In this document: positions 9,336 through 18,517 of the stretch, in pieces
Position numbering within the stretch: the first letter of the stretch is position 1
Layout: every line of letters starts with the position of its first letter
DNA from: G963674505 sp964575975
GTDB taxonomy: Bacteria; Desulfobacterota; Desulfobacteria; Desulfobacterales; SKZT01
Reading direction: 5' to 3'
DNA length: 27,099 nucleotides
Assembly: GCA_964575975.1 (NCBI GenBank)
Contig: CAZNTU010000064.1
Coordinates: forward strand, 1 to 27,099
Program-made: the position numbers and the translations under genes
Notes under the pieces: model-generated
What the model saw: only the letters and a program-made list of their open reading frames with translations
Database searches by the model: none
What the model was told of the DNA's origin: nothing

Positions 9336-9752
9336 TTACATTTTCCCGCCGGCGTCTTTTTCTCCGCGGGGTCCGGCAACTTCCTCGTCGAGGGGCTCGG
9401 TACTCTTCCCGCGCGCGGCCTCCTCGTCCACGAGAGACGACTTCCCCGCCGCGCCGAGAGAAGCCTCCGGCCGGGTCCGTTCCTCGTAAAACGTCCCCAA
9501 CCGCTGGCATTCTTTCTTCAATCGAAAGTTCCGAATCATGCCCGCGAAGAACGCGATGAGAAAGCCCGCGAAAAAGAACCCGATGTAAAAAATCGCAACC
9601 GGAAGGGTTGGCGTGCTGAAATCGAAAACGAAAAGATCCAAAACCAATCTGTCGGTGTGTTCGAAAAAGGCCCGGTTTTGAAGATAAAGCAGGACGAAAA
9701 GTATTGCCATGATCAGCCAGAAAATTATTTTTCCCCTTGTACTTCTTTGCAT
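9336..9752 (-). CDS. LapA-family (DUF1049) inner-membrane protein
   Basis: A 138-residue protein with two membrane segments (about 9-26 and 49-72), a short loop between them and a charged C-terminal tail predicted to be cytoplasmic. This layout and the N-terminal WLIMAILFVLLYLQN sequence are typical of LapA (lipopolysaccharide assembly protein A), which in E. coli works with LapB in controlling LpxC. The long Glu/Gly/Lys-rich tail (about 95-138) is extended and low in complexity compared with E. coli LapA. The start is supported by GAGGGGG five bases before the ATG. It lies just upstream of mutS. Function by homology only; no LapB neighbour is seen. Confidence 0.75.
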   Translation of the reverse strand: MQRSTRGKIIFWLIMAILFVLLYLQNRAFFEHTDRLVLDLFVFDFSTPTLPVAIFYIGFFFAGFLIAFFAGMIRNFRLKKECQRLGTFYEERTRPEASLGAAGKSSLVDEEAARGKSTEPLDEEVAGPRGEKDAGGKM

Positions 9753-9851
9753 CTGTTCCCCCTCACGTGGTATTTAAATCGGAAACTCGCGGCAACCGGG
9801 CGTGTATCGCATACATTCGTTTCCTCGTCTGACCAAATACTCGAATTCATA

Positions 9852-9880
9852 TGAATATCCTTTTTGCCTTTAAAACTCAA
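9852..9880 (-). promoter_or_regulatory. Candidate sigma-70-type promoter before the LapA-like gene
   Basis: On the minus strand TTGAGT and TATTCA are separated by 17 bp, about 100 bases upstream of the ATG at 9752. The -35 overlaps the stop of the UPF0280 gene. A 12-bp palindrome, ATTCATATGAAT (9845-9856), overlaps the -10. The 124-bp gap here fits a new transcription unit for lapA-like, mutS, amiC and the BrxC-like gene. Pattern evidence only. Confidence 0.3.
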
Positions 9881-10620
9881 CACTTTTCTCGGAGACTTGC
9901 CAGCTCGACATCGCCCCAGGCGCTGATCTTGTCATTCACGATCACGACGACTCCGCGCACTCCCTCGATGCGCTTGGCCGCTTCCACGCCTTTCGCTATG
10001 TCGGAGGAGGAGGCGACAAGGTTTCCGATGGCCGTCGCGGCCGCGTCGGCAAGGGCGCAGGAATCCGAAATCACGCAAACCGCGTCCGCCTTGCCTTTGC
10101 TCAAGGAATGCCCGACAGTTCCGGAGGAGGTGCAGACCCCCGCAGGTTTTCCTCCGGTGTCTACTTTCACGCCGATTTTCAAGCTCAAGGGGGAATTCCC
10201 GGCGAAAATCCCCACGGTCGAGGGACGGTTCGTTTTTATGAACACGTCCCCGCCGTTTTCCACCACCACTTCCGACGAATATGCCAGCAGGTCCGTTCCC
10301 ACGCGCTCGGCCACAGCCCCCGCAACCGCCGCCATGGGTCCTACCCCGGCGAACGCCGACGCCCTCGCCATGTCGCGGACTATCTCCGCCGCCGGCCCCG
10401 ATCCCCGCCAAGGAATCAGGATTTCGGCGAACTCGGGATACCTTTCGATGTACGCCTCGAGATACCCTCTGTGGCGCAAGACCGAATCCAACGCGACCTT
10501 CTCGAGACTCCTTTCCGCGTAGATCGCAAGGTCCGTCTCTTTCACAGCCACCCGGAAAAAAGTCAGGCGCGTTTCCTTCTTGACCGCGTTTCGGTATGTG
10601 CGTTCCTGGAATCTTTTCAC
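9877..10620 (-). CDS. UPF0280 family protein (ApbE-like fold)
   Basis: A 247-residue protein matching the uncharacterised UPF0280 family. The N-terminal RTYRN motif, the central GVGPMAAVAGAVAE and the VVENGGDVFI stretch are family hallmarks, and the last two recall the FAD-binding ApbE fold. Its reaction is not established. The start is GTG at 10618-10620, ten bp after the stop of the dGTPase-like gene, with only a weak purine stretch upstream; the family normally begins just before RTYRN, which supports this start. It is part of the minus-strand run with the dGTPase-like and ATP-grasp genes. No truncation is seen. Confidence 0.85.
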   Translation of the reverse strand: MKRFQERTYRNAVKKETRLTFFRVAVKETDLAIYAERSLEKVALDSVLRHRGYLEAYIERYPEFAEILIPWRGSGPAAEIVRDMARASAFAGVGPMAAVAGAVAERVGTDLLAYSSEVVVENGGDVFIKTNRPSTVGIFAGNSPLSLKIGVKVDTGGKPAGVCTSSGTVGHSLSKGKADAVCVISDSCALADAAATAIGNLVASSSDIAKGVEAAKRIEGVRGVVVIVNDKISAWGDVELASLREKC

Positions 10621-10630
10621 GTTTTTCTTG

Positions 10631-11824
10631 TTACATGATTTGGATGGCGGGCCTTAACCGTTCCGGGCAGTTTCCCAGAAAATAGCGGTCCGTCATACCG
10701 GCGACGAAGTCTCTCACGATTTCCTCCGGCCGGTGGTTTTCCGTGTACTCAGGGGACATGTCCTCGAGAAAGTTAGTAAATATCCGGGATTCGCGGTTTT
10801 CTTTTTTCAGGTCGTCCATGAATTTTTCGAAAAGGTAGGGAAAAAGGACGGCTATCGATTCGTAGTGCCGTTTCACCAGCGGATTCATGTAGATCAGGTC
10901 CAGGTTGAATTGCTTGAGGCGTTTCAATTCGTCCGAGGTCTCGCGGCCGAAAGAGATATACGGCTTTTGGAAACTGTTTTTGATGACGTCCGTCACCAGT
11001 CGATATACGATGGAACCGTTGGTGTCCCCGAACAACCGGACGCAGGACTTCGGCAAGTCGGTTCGTTTTATGATATTCAGGCGGATGGCGTCTTCGATGT
11101 CCCGCCCGATGTAGCTGATCGTGTCGGCCATGCGCGCCACGCACCCCTCCAGCGTCATGGGAACGAGCTTGGTTTCGGGGTCCTTCTTTTTTCCTTGAAT
11201 TTCGGCGTCGAAGTCGGCGAACGTCTTGTTCCATTGGGGTTCGAGCTTTTGCTGGTGGATTTCCCCGTCGTGGCACAGTATGCCGTCCAGCGTCTGGAGA
11301 CAAAGGTTCCATCCCCTGCCCTTTCGCTCGACCTTTTCCAGGAACTGGACGCTTTGCACGTTATGAAGAAAATGCCCGATCCCGTTTTCGACGCAGAGCT
11401 TGGACAGAATCCGTTCTCCGTCGTGACCGAAAGGCGTATGGCCGATATCGTGCCCGAGGGCGATGGCCTCGATCAAATCCTCGTTCAACCCGAGAAATCT
11501 TCCGATGGTCCTGGCTATCTTCGACACCAGTTGAACATGCAGCATCCTATGGGTGACGTGATCGTTTTGAATGAGGTAGAATACTTGCGTCTTGTCGAAA
11601 TACCGGGTGTAGGCCCGAGAATGAAGAATTCTGTCGACGTCGAGGGAAAAACTCTGCCGATGTCCCTTTACCACCTCCTCTTCCTGCCTGCGCCGCAGCC
11701 GGGACGAACTTAACGCCGCCAACGGCGAAAGGATCGCCTTCTCCCTTTCGTTCAGGGCTTCGCGAATGGTTTCCAGTTCGGGATCGAAGGCTATGCCGGG
11801 GCCTCGGGCGTCAAATGTCCCCAT
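10631..11824 (-). CDS. dGTP triphosphohydrolase-like HD-domain protein
   Basis: A 397-residue HD-superfamily protein of the dGTPase type, a group that removes triphosphate from dNTPs. Predicted metal ligands are His96 in THRMLHV, His125-Asp126 in LGHDIGHTPFGH and Asp233 in RMADTISY. The KTQVF segment and the GLNEDLIEAIALGHD stretch are typical. The usual DIRTxFQRDRDRI segment is changed to a RQSFSLDVDRI form, so this is a divergent subgroup and substrate preference may differ. The ATG at 11824 lies inside the end of the ATP-grasp gene (14-bp overlap in another frame), which points to translational coupling. The UPF0280 gene follows after ten bp. Confidence 0.85.
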   Translation of the reverse strand: MGTFDARGPGIAFDPELETIREALNEREKAILSPLAALSSSRLRRRQEEEVVKGHRQSFSLDVDRILHSRAYTRYFDKTQVFYLIQNDHVTHRMLHVQLVSKIARTIGRFLGLNEDLIEAIALGHDIGHTPFGHDGERILSKLCVENGIGHFLHNVQSVQFLEKVERKGRGWNLCLQTLDGILCHDGEIHQQKLEPQWNKTFADFDAEIQGKKKDPETKLVPMTLEGCVARMADTISYIGRDIEDAIRLNIIKRTDLPKSCVRLFGDTNGSIVYRLVTDVIKNSFQKPYISFGRETSDELKRLKQFNLDLIYMNPLVKRHYESIAVLFPYLFEKFMDDLKKENRESRIFTNFLEDMSPEYTENHRPEEIVRDFVAGMTDRYFLGNCPERLRPAIQIM

Positions 11825-12545
11825 TTTCGATCATCTTCTCCATCATCGCCGCATAGTCGATTCCTGCCTGTCGAAAGCCTTCCTTTCCGTACTTCATGTT
11901 GCCTTCCAGCACATAGTAGACGCCGTCCCAGAGGCAAACGTCGATTCCCACGTCGTTCCACCCGCACGCCCCTGCCGCCTCGAGCGCCAGCTTCAAAGCC
12001 TCGTCGGGAACCTCCTCGAAAAGAATTTTCGCGCCGGCCGCGACGTTGCTCCTGAACTGGCCGGAAGCCGACACCCTCCAATAGGCATGGACTACCTTTT
12101 TTCCGACCACTACGATTCTCATGTCCCGGTCGATCGGCAAATATTCCTGAACGTACGCGGGCCCGCCCATGGAAAGGTAGGACTCGAGGTCCCGCTTGTC
12201 CTCGATCAAAAACACTCCCCTTCCCATGGCCGAACCTCTCGCGACCTTCGCCACGAAAGGATACGAAAAACAGTCGAGGATTTTCTCTTTTTGTCTTTTG
12301 CCGTAAAATACCCGCGTGCGCGGATGGGGAACGCCGAGGAGTTGAAACGCGGCGGTCTGCTTTATCTTGTCCTGTGCGAACTTGTAGGTATGGTAGGAAG
12401 GAAAGATTTCCTTTCCCATGGCGTCGAAGAGATCCGCGTAGAAGGCCGTGGGATAATAAATTCTTTTGGCTTTTCGGACGAGTTGCCTTTCCTCCGGCGA
12501 ATAGTCGGTGAAATTCGGGCGCACGCCCAAGGTGAGCACGTTCAT
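11811..12545 (-). CDS. RimK-type ATP-grasp family protein
   Basis: A 244-residue protein with an ATP-grasp fold. Recognised parts are the FVAKVARGSAMGRGVF nucleotide-binding segment, YVQEYLPIDRDMRIVVVG, the WRVSA...FRSN stretch and the VLEGNMKYG metal-binding end. Such enzymes join a carboxylate to an amine or thiol through an acyl phosphate; the substrates here cannot be read from the sequence. The frame extends to 12665, but the ATG at 12545 has AGGGA six to ten bases upstream and starts at the conserved region, while the extra 40 residues would cross a strong hairpin at 12607-12629. It overlaps the start of the dGTPase-like gene by 14 bp, so the two are likely made together. Confidence 0.8.
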   Translation of the reverse strand: MNVLTLGVRPNFTDYSPEERQLVRKAKRIYYPTAFYADLFDAMGKEIFPSYHTYKFAQDKIKQTAAFQLLGVPHPRTRVFYGKRQKEKILDCFSYPFVAKVARGSAMGRGVFLIEDKRDLESYLSMGGPAYVQEYLPIDRDMRIVVVGKKVVHAYWRVSASGQFRSNVAAGAKILFEEVPDEALKLALEAAGACGWNDVGIDVCLWDGVYYVLEGNMKYGKEGFRQAGIDYAAMMEKMIENGDI

Positions 12546-12606
12546 GCAATCCCTGAGGCGCGCTTCCAAGGCGATCGCCTTCCTCTCCCGGGCAGGGCGA
12601 CCGGAG

Positions 12607-12629
12607 GGGCGGACCGATTCGGTCCGCCC
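12607..12629 (-). terminator. Strong GC-rich hairpin between mrp and the ATP-grasp gene
   Basis: An 11-bp perfect inverted repeat (GGGCGGACCGA and its complement) is separated by one base, so it folds as a stem of about 9 bp with a five-base loop. It lies eight bases after the mrp stop and before the ATP-grasp ribosome site. No T-run follows on the minus strand, so it is either a weak or factor-dependent terminator or an RNA-processing/stability element. Confidence 0.4.
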
Positions 12630-12636
12630 TTCGGAT

Positions 12637-13512
12637 TTATACCGCCAGTCTTCTTTCAATGGCATCCACCACTTGGCCGATAGCCTTGGAAAATTCGCCG
12701 CCGGCGCTGGAACCCGCCACGGGAGTCCCCCTGTCGCATGCCTCGACTACGGACGAATCGAAAGGAATGGTACCCAAGAACGGGATAGCCATCTGCCTTG
12801 CCGTCCTTTCTCCTCCGCCGCTTTTGAACAGCTCGATGGTTTTTCCGCAGCACGGGCAGGCAAACGGTCCCATATTTTCCACGAGACCGAAAATCTTCAG
12901 GTTCACGACCGTGCAAAAGTTGATGGACTTTCTGACATCCGAGAGAGCGACGTCCTGCGGCGTGGTCACAATCACCGCCTGCGCCCCCGGAACGCTCTGG
13001 GCCACGCTCAAAGGCTCGTCTCCGGTGCCGGGGGGCGAATCGATGACAAGATAGTCAAGCTCGCCCCATTGGACGTCGGCGATGAACTGCCGGATAACGC
13101 CGGTCTTGGCTGGACCGCGCCAAATGATCGCCCGATCCTTGTCCTCCTCGTTCAAAAGCGACTGCATGGAAACCACTTTCAAACCGTCGACGAGCTTGGG
13201 AATCGCGAACCTGTCCTCCGTGATCTCCAGTTGTCCCTCGACACCCATTATTTTGGCGATGCTCGGCCCGTGGAGATCGACGTCCATCAGCCCGACCTTG
13301 TGTCCCTTCCGGGAAAGACCGACCGCCAAGTTGGCGGCCACGCTGCTCTTTCCCACGCCTCCCTTGCCGCTCATGACGACAAGTTTGTGTTTTATCTTGG
13401 ACAGGGAGCTTTCGATCATCTGATCCTGAAGCTTCGTCGCCATGCCGGACCCGCCGCCCGAGCCGCAACCGCCCGACCCGCAGGAACTCGCGCTTTTTTC
13501 GTTCGATGCCAT
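12637..13512 (-). CDS. mrp: Mrp/NBP35 family P-loop ATPase (Fe-S cluster carrier)
   Basis: A 291-residue Mrp-type ATPase thought to carry and deliver Fe-S clusters to target proteins in the cytoplasm. The deviant Walker A SGKGGVGKS (about 48-56), the DVDLHGPS switch (77-84) and VIDSPPGTGDE (about 156-166) are clear. The C-terminal cluster-binding site is in CPCC (219-222), and the N terminus has a Gly/Ser-rich segment with Cys11 and Cys16, as seen in anaerobe and archaeal Mrp/NBP35 proteins. The ATG at 13512 has AGGAG 12 bases upstream; the longer frame to 13629 crosses a palindrome and is not conserved in the family. It is followed by a hairpin and then the ATP-grasp gene. Confidence 0.93.
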   Translation of the reverse strand: MASNEKSASSCGSGGCGSGGGSGMATKLQDQMIESSLSKIKHKLVVMSGKGGVGKSSVAANLAVGLSRKGHKVGLMDVDLHGPSIAKIMGVEGQLEITEDRFAIPKLVDGLKVVSMQSLLNEEDKDRAIIWRGPAKTGVIRQFIADVQWGELDYLVIDSPPGTGDEPLSVAQSVPGAQAVIVTTPQDVALSDVRKSINFCTVVNLKIFGLVENMGPFACPCCGKTIELFKSGGGERTARQMAIPFLGTIPFDSSVVEACDRGTPVAGSSAGGEFSKAIGQVVDAIERRLAV

Positions 13513-13613
13513 GACTGCAAAAATCTCCTCTTTATGAAGTTGCGGGCATGATTTCAATTCCGCCGTCGCGAACGCGTCCGTCTCGATCGGCCGACATCGA
13601 ATCCACCCCGATT

Positions 13614-13638
13614 GAATGTTCTCGAACATTCCTTTTTT
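13614..13638 (+). repeat. Inverted repeat with T-run in the Mut7-C/mrp gap
   Basis: Two 8-bp arms (GAATGTTC and GAACATTC, 13614-13631) are separated by two bases and followed on the + strand by C and six Ts. On the + strand this has the form of an intrinsic terminator, but no + strand gene precedes it. On the minus strand it lies in the leader of mrp about 100 bases before the start, where it could be an operator. Role unresolved. Confidence 0.35.
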
Positions 13639-13673
13639 AATTATTATCCGTCAAATATCAAGAATTAAAACTA

Positions 13674-14138
13674 TCACGGATCGAAAAGTTCCCGGATGTG
13701 CCCGGACGCTCTTTCCGGGTGGGTGCCGCGCCAGTATAAGCGCTCGCATCGGGGGCATTGTCGAAAGGTCAGGCCGGTTTCGAACACGTATTCGGGGACT
13801 TGGCCCCGCGCCTTTTCCCGGTCGATCGCGACGACCGGCACGTTGCATCGGACGCACCTGGAAAAGGGCTTTATATCGGAAAGAAGGATGTCGGTCTCTT
13901 TCACCGCCTGCTTCAGCTGTTTTCGGGGATTGTCCGAACGAATGAAAATCAGCGGCGCCCCCGGGTTTTCGTCCCTGAGTTTTACCGTGCGGGTCAGAAC
14001 GATCCTGTGTTCCTTGGCGTACGAGAACAAGGTCGCGTCAGGCGTCCTCGCCAAATACAGAGCGTCGAACCCTAGAAGCCTGAGCCATTTGGCCAACTTG
14101 CCTAGGGAGCTGTCAAGGACGAAACGTTTTTCCACCAC
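13674..14138 (-). CDS. Mut7-C domain protein (PIN-like RNase fold plus zinc ribbon)
   Basis: A 154-residue protein of the Mut7-C family. The N-terminal FVLDSSLGKLAKWLRLLGFD (Asp9, Asp25) is the family signature of a PIN-like fold, and the C-terminal part is a zinc ribbon with CVRC (95, 98) and CPRC (128, 131) followed by YWRGTH. Family members are predicted RNases. The LTRD motif that normally supplies a further acidic residue reads LTRT here (Thr51), so activity may be altered. The start is GTG at 14136-14138, with AGAGGG a few bases upstream and 13 bp after the stop of the lipoprotein gene; no ATG fits the conserved N terminus. It is the last gene of the rpoH-side cluster. Confidence 0.85.
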   Translation of the reverse strand: MVEKRFVLDSSLGKLAKWLRLLGFDALYLARTPDATLFSYAKEHRIVLTRTVKLRDENPGAPLIFIRSDNPRKQLKQAVKETDILLSDIKPFSRCVRCNVPVVAIDREKARGQVPEYVFETGLTFRQCPRCERLYWRGTHPERASGHIRELFDP

Positions 14139-14151
14139 TTTTCCCTCTTTC

Positions 14152-14931
14152 CTATTTCGCCGGTGGCTCCAGGACGAAAGCCGCCGGAGAAACCTCCGCG
14201 TCCGCCCAGAACCGCGACACGATCAAGCGCGCCTCGGCGCCCTCTCCGTTGGAAAGGACCACTCCCGAAGGCACGGAAAACCGCCCGGCTTTCTCGAACC
14301 CGTCGTAAACGACTTTGTATTTCAATTCTCCCGCTCCGCTGAAAACCTCCACGCCCACGATTCGTTTGCCGTCCTCGCTCAAAAAAATCTTCTCGTAATT
14401 CCCCCACCAGCTTTCCTGTACCACTATCACAGGTCCGGGCGCGGTTTCCGACTCGATTCTCGAAACGAACGAATACTCGATTACGGGAGGACGTCCGCCC
14501 AGAATGGAAACGACCTCCTCCGGACCTATCGGAACGGTCAGGAATTGTTCGAAACTGGCTTCGCCCACCTTTCTTTTGTAAAATTTCTTGTCTTGGTGGA
14601 GAACTACGTAAACAAATCGCCCGTCGCTCGAAACGCTTACCGCAGGCTGGCCGTAAGGGGTCAGAAGTTCGATCCGGACGTTGTCCGGGACGGATGCGGC
14701 CCAAGCCATGCGGGTTCTTTGGGTGGTCGAGTCCTGGGTCAGGTTGATGTTCCCGATTCCTTTGAAAGTGGTCGGTATCGGATTGTTCGCAAGGACCGAT
14801 TCCAGAAGATTCCGCGCCTCCTCGCGGACGGCGGCGTCATAGGGCGCATTGAGATTCGCGGCGATCATTCGCGCGCATCCGCCGGTCGCGACCAGGCAGA
14901 CAAACAGGGCCAAAAAGCGGACAAACCTCAT
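14152..14931 (-). CDS. Putative outer-membrane lipoprotein, LolB/DUF4292-like
   Basis: A 259-residue predicted lipoprotein with a basic start, a hydrophobic stretch and a cysteine at residue 19 in VATGGC; the lipobox is slightly unusual, with Thr at -3. The rest is rich in beta-strand patterns (FKGIGNINLTQ, TRMAWAASVPDNVRIELLTPYGQ, SSDGRFVYVV), as in LolA/LolB-fold proteins and DUF4292. By family it may bind lipid or acyl chains at the outer membrane; this is inference. The ATG overlaps the TGA of the TPR lipoprotein gene (ATGA, 4 bp), so the two are translationally coupled and may act in one complex. Mut7-C follows after 13 bp. Confidence 0.7.
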   Translation of the reverse strand: MRFVRFLALFVCLVATGGCARMIAANLNAPYDAAVREEARNLLESVLANNPIPTTFKGIGNINLTQDSTTQRTRMAWAASVPDNVRIELLTPYGQPAVSVSSDGRFVYVVLHQDKKFYKRKVGEASFEQFLTVPIGPEEVVSILGGRPPVIEYSFVSRIESETAPGPVIVVQESWWGNYEKIFLSEDGKRIVGVEVFSGAGELKYKVVYDGFEKAGRFSVPSGVVLSNGEGAEARLIVSRFWADAEVSPAAFVLEPPAK

Positions 14932-16760
14932 GGATTCTTCGGCGCCTCCCCGTGGAGTTCCCTTTTTACGTTCTCGATTTTAATGAGCAGCTTCGCCGTC
15001 TCTTCCTCCTGCTTCTTCTTGTCTCTCTTCTCCTTGCCTCCTTTTTTCTTCGCCTCTTTCGCCTCCTCCTCGGCTTGCTTTTTTTTCTGTTCGAGGGACT
15101 TTTCGTAGAAAGCAAGCGCGTCCGCCTTTCGTCCGACTTTCAAATAGGCGTCGCCCATGTGATCCAGAATAATCGGATCGTCGGACACCAGTTCCACCGC
15201 CTTCTCTAGTGTTTCCACGGCTTCCCGATACCGGCGTTGTTGGTAATAGACCCATCCCAGACTGTCCGTGATATACCCGTCGTCCGGCTTGATCTCCATC
15301 GCCTTCTTTATAAGCTCCTCGGCCTCCTCCAGGTTCGTTCCGAGATCCGCGTAGGTATAACCCAGATAGTTCAAGGCGTTGGCGTTGTCGGGCTCCAACT
15401 CGACCACCATTTTCATCTGTTCGATACTTTCTTCCTTTCTGTCCATCTTGTCGTACACGACGCCCAAACGGAAGAGAAGCTTCGGGTTTTCCGGCTCGAT
15501 TTTCAGCCCTTCGTTTAAAATTTCCAGCGCCTTTTCGAACTCTTCGTCGTCCTCGTAAAGAATCCCTAGATAGTTGTGCAACTCGACGTCCTCGGGCAGT
15601 TGGTTCATGACGTGCAAAAGATTCCCGACGGCCTTCTCCATATCCCCCGCCTCCTGGTACAGGAACGAAATATGAACCGCGGCGTTCTTGTAGAACCGGG
15701 ACTCCGGGGACACCTTCCTCAAACGCTCCAGCGCGATTTCGTCCCTGCCCGCCTCGTCGTGGGCCACTGCGGAGAGGTAGTTCACGTCGGGATTGTCCGG
15801 CGCGCCCGCAAGCATGCCGTCCAGCACCACGGTCGCCTTTTCGTAGTGCCCCTGGTCGATGTAAAGGGAAACCACGGTCCTTAGAACCTCGACATCCGAT
15901 TTGGCCCGCCTTCCCAATTCCAAAAACATTTCCGCGGACTGTTTCCGTTTCCCCGTCTCGTAATAATGATAAGCCAGTTCGACGGCGGCCCTTGCGTTTT
16001 CGGGGGCCCGCGAGAGCATGTTCTCGTAAAGGCCGGTTATTTTTTCCTTCCGCCCTTGCGATTCGTAAAGCTCGATCAGCGCGAACCTCGGCTCCTCCAG
16101 TTCCGGCTCCAACTCCAATGTCTTTTTGAACGCCTTTTCCGCGGAAAAAAAATCCTTCTTTTGCATGTAGGCCTTTCCGAGGTAATAATGCCCTGCGTAC
16201 GAATCCGGAAACTTTTCCAGAAGCCTGCTCAGAACGGCTACCGCCTCGTGGGTCCTTTCCTCCTTCAAATACAAGTTTCCAAGGAGAAGATACACGTCCT
16301 GCTGTTCGGGGTTGGAGGCGAGTATTTTCGTGTACGCCTCGACCGCTTCCGTGGTCTTTTCCAGGGCTTGGCTGATACGTCCGTACATGGTCAGGACTCT
16401 CTGGTCGTCCGGCGTCTTTTCCAGTATCTTTCCGGCCAGTTCGAACGCCTTCTCGTTGTTCTTCTGCCTCAGGTGCAAAACCAGAAGCTCCCTCATCAAG
16501 AATACCGAGTCGGAATCCATTTGAAAGGCCTTCTCCATATTCGCGACGGCCTTCTCGAGGTTCCCTTTGGCGACGGCCACCTGGGCTTCCGTGTAGTAGT
16601 AGTAGCTGTTGGGTTCCCTGTCGAAGTCCGAAACGGTCCTAACGGTCCCGACCTTTTCCGAAACCGGTTCGGCGGTTTTCCGAGAGGCGCATCCCGCCAT
16701 TGCAATCCCAAGAACAATGGCCGGAACAACGGCCAACAGGAGGTTTTTTCTTGATTTCAT
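14928..16760 (-). CDS. TPR-repeat lipoprotein
   Basis: A protein of about 610 residues with a lipoprotein signal ending in AMAGC followed by roughly a dozen tetratricopeptide repeats. Clear repeat cores such as AVAVLSRLLEKFPDSYAGHY and NALNYLGYTYADLGT are spaced 34 residues apart. The tail is a Lys/Glu-rich stretch of about 40 residues. Such proteins act as scaffolds at the cell envelope. The Met at 16760 gives a normal-length signal peptide but has no ribosome site. A GTG at 16811, preceded by GAGGTGG and only 3 bp after the rpoH stop, would add 17 residues and is a real alternative. It overlaps the next lipoprotein gene by 4 bp. Confidence 0.85.
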   Translation of the reverse strand: MKSRKNLLLAVVPAIVLGIAMAGCASRKTAEPVSEKVGTVRTVSDFDREPNSYYYYTEAQVAVAKGNLEKAVANMEKAFQMDSDSVFLMRELLVLHLRQKNNEKAFELAGKILEKTPDDQRVLTMYGRISQALEKTTEAVEAYTKILASNPEQQDVYLLLGNLYLKEERTHEAVAVLSRLLEKFPDSYAGHYYLGKAYMQKKDFFSAEKAFKKTLELEPELEEPRFALIELYESQGRKEKITGLYENMLSRAPENARAAVELAYHYYETGKRKQSAEMFLELGRRAKSDVEVLRTVVSLYIDQGHYEKATVVLDGMLAGAPDNPDVNYLSAVAHDEAGRDEIALERLRKVSPESRFYKNAAVHISFLYQEAGDMEKAVGNLLHVMNQLPEDVELHNYLGILYEDDEEFEKALEILNEGLKIEPENPKLLFRLGVVYDKMDRKEESIEQMKMVVELEPDNANALNYLGYTYADLGTNLEEAEELIKKAMEIKPDDGYITDSLGWVYYQQRRYREAVETLEKAVELVSDDPIILDHMGDAYLKVGRKADALAFYEKSLEQKKKQAEEEAKEAKKKGGKEKRDKKKQEEETAKLLIKIENVKRELHGEAPKNP

Positions 16761-16814
16761 AAATCGTCGATTCGTCTTTTCTGGATGATTCGGTTCACTT
16801 GTTTGGTTCACTTT

Positions 16815-17771
<957 letters not shown>

Positions 17772-17849
17772 ATCGTTAATTGCACCTTTGCCCTTGTTTT
17801 CGTCGGTTGATCGACCCCGAAAAGGACCGCGAAGAACGCGATTTTATTT

Positions 17850-17878
17850 TTGACAATCCATGCCGATTGTGGTATCAG
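17850..17878 (+). promoter_or_regulatory. Sigma-70-type promoter of the first tRNA-Arg
   Basis: TTGACA and TATCAG are separated by exactly 17 bp and lie 22 bases before the 5' end of the first tRNA copy. It is placed in the divergent gap with rpoH. Confidence 0.55.
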
Positions 17879-17900
17879 ACTTTTTCGTTTTCGAGATTGT

Positions 17901-17943
<43 letters not shown>

Positions 17944-17953
17944 NNNNNNNNNN
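17944..17953. other. Assembly gap (ten Ns)
   Basis: Ten unknown bases interrupt the first tRNA. The length is probably a placeholder, since at least the remaining 30 or so bases of a tRNA would be needed for a complete gene. Linkage across this point is less certain than elsewhere. Confidence 0.95.
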
Positions 17954-17995
17954 AGGAATATTATCATTCAGAGATAATTGAATCTAAGGATAGTA

Positions 17996-18025
17996 TTGAA
18001 AAGGATGCAAAAAAACCGTTATAAT
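17996..18025 (+). promoter_or_regulatory. Sigma-70-type promoter of the second tRNA-Arg
   Basis: TTGAAA and a perfect TATAAT are separated by 18 bp, ending nine bases before the tRNA 5' end, a typical close position for tRNA promoters. Confidence 0.65.
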
Positions 18026-18034
18026 GTGAACCAC

Positions 18035-18111
<77 letters not shown>

Positions 18112-18517
18112 TTTACCCCTTTCTTCCGCGACAGTTCCCAAACGTTTCCCTGCCATATCCGCTCTTCTCTTCCTCCTCGCTTTTCCCTCGCGAGACAATT
18201 ACGCGCGCCGATCTTCGTTGCTCGCGAATCTCTTTCGCAAGTCGCCGGCGCGATGTTCGTACCAAATGCAACGTATGTATCCAAGTGTCTTCTCATAGTG
18301 CCCCAAGCTTTAACATTATCGATGGGAACAGTCAATATATTAACCATAGTATGGTCCGGTTAGGGCGGGAGTATGCAATTGCACCTCGATTTGTGTTGAC
18401 AAACCATCCCGTTCCGTGAAAAACGAATCCTTTGCCAGAGCGATTCGGAAAAAGCGATGCCGAACCGAGGCGCGAACGCGCCCGCCGGCCCAACGGATTC
18501 GATTTACGGAGATTGCC
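18112..18517. other. Intergenic region, tRNA-Arg to the DHH-CBS gene
   Basis: About 400 bases with no convincing gene. It starts with a pyrimidine-rich + strand tract after the tRNA. An isolated TTGACA at 18396-18401 lacks a good -10 at the right distance. The only open frame (minus strand) reads through the tRNA and is a known kind of artefact. The ribosome site of the next gene (GGAG) is at the end. Confidence 0.5.

Noticed and set aside
7090..9489. Plus-strand ORF of 799 codons
   Set aside because: It lies entirely opposite mutS, whose protein is unmistakable, and its translation shows no known domain.
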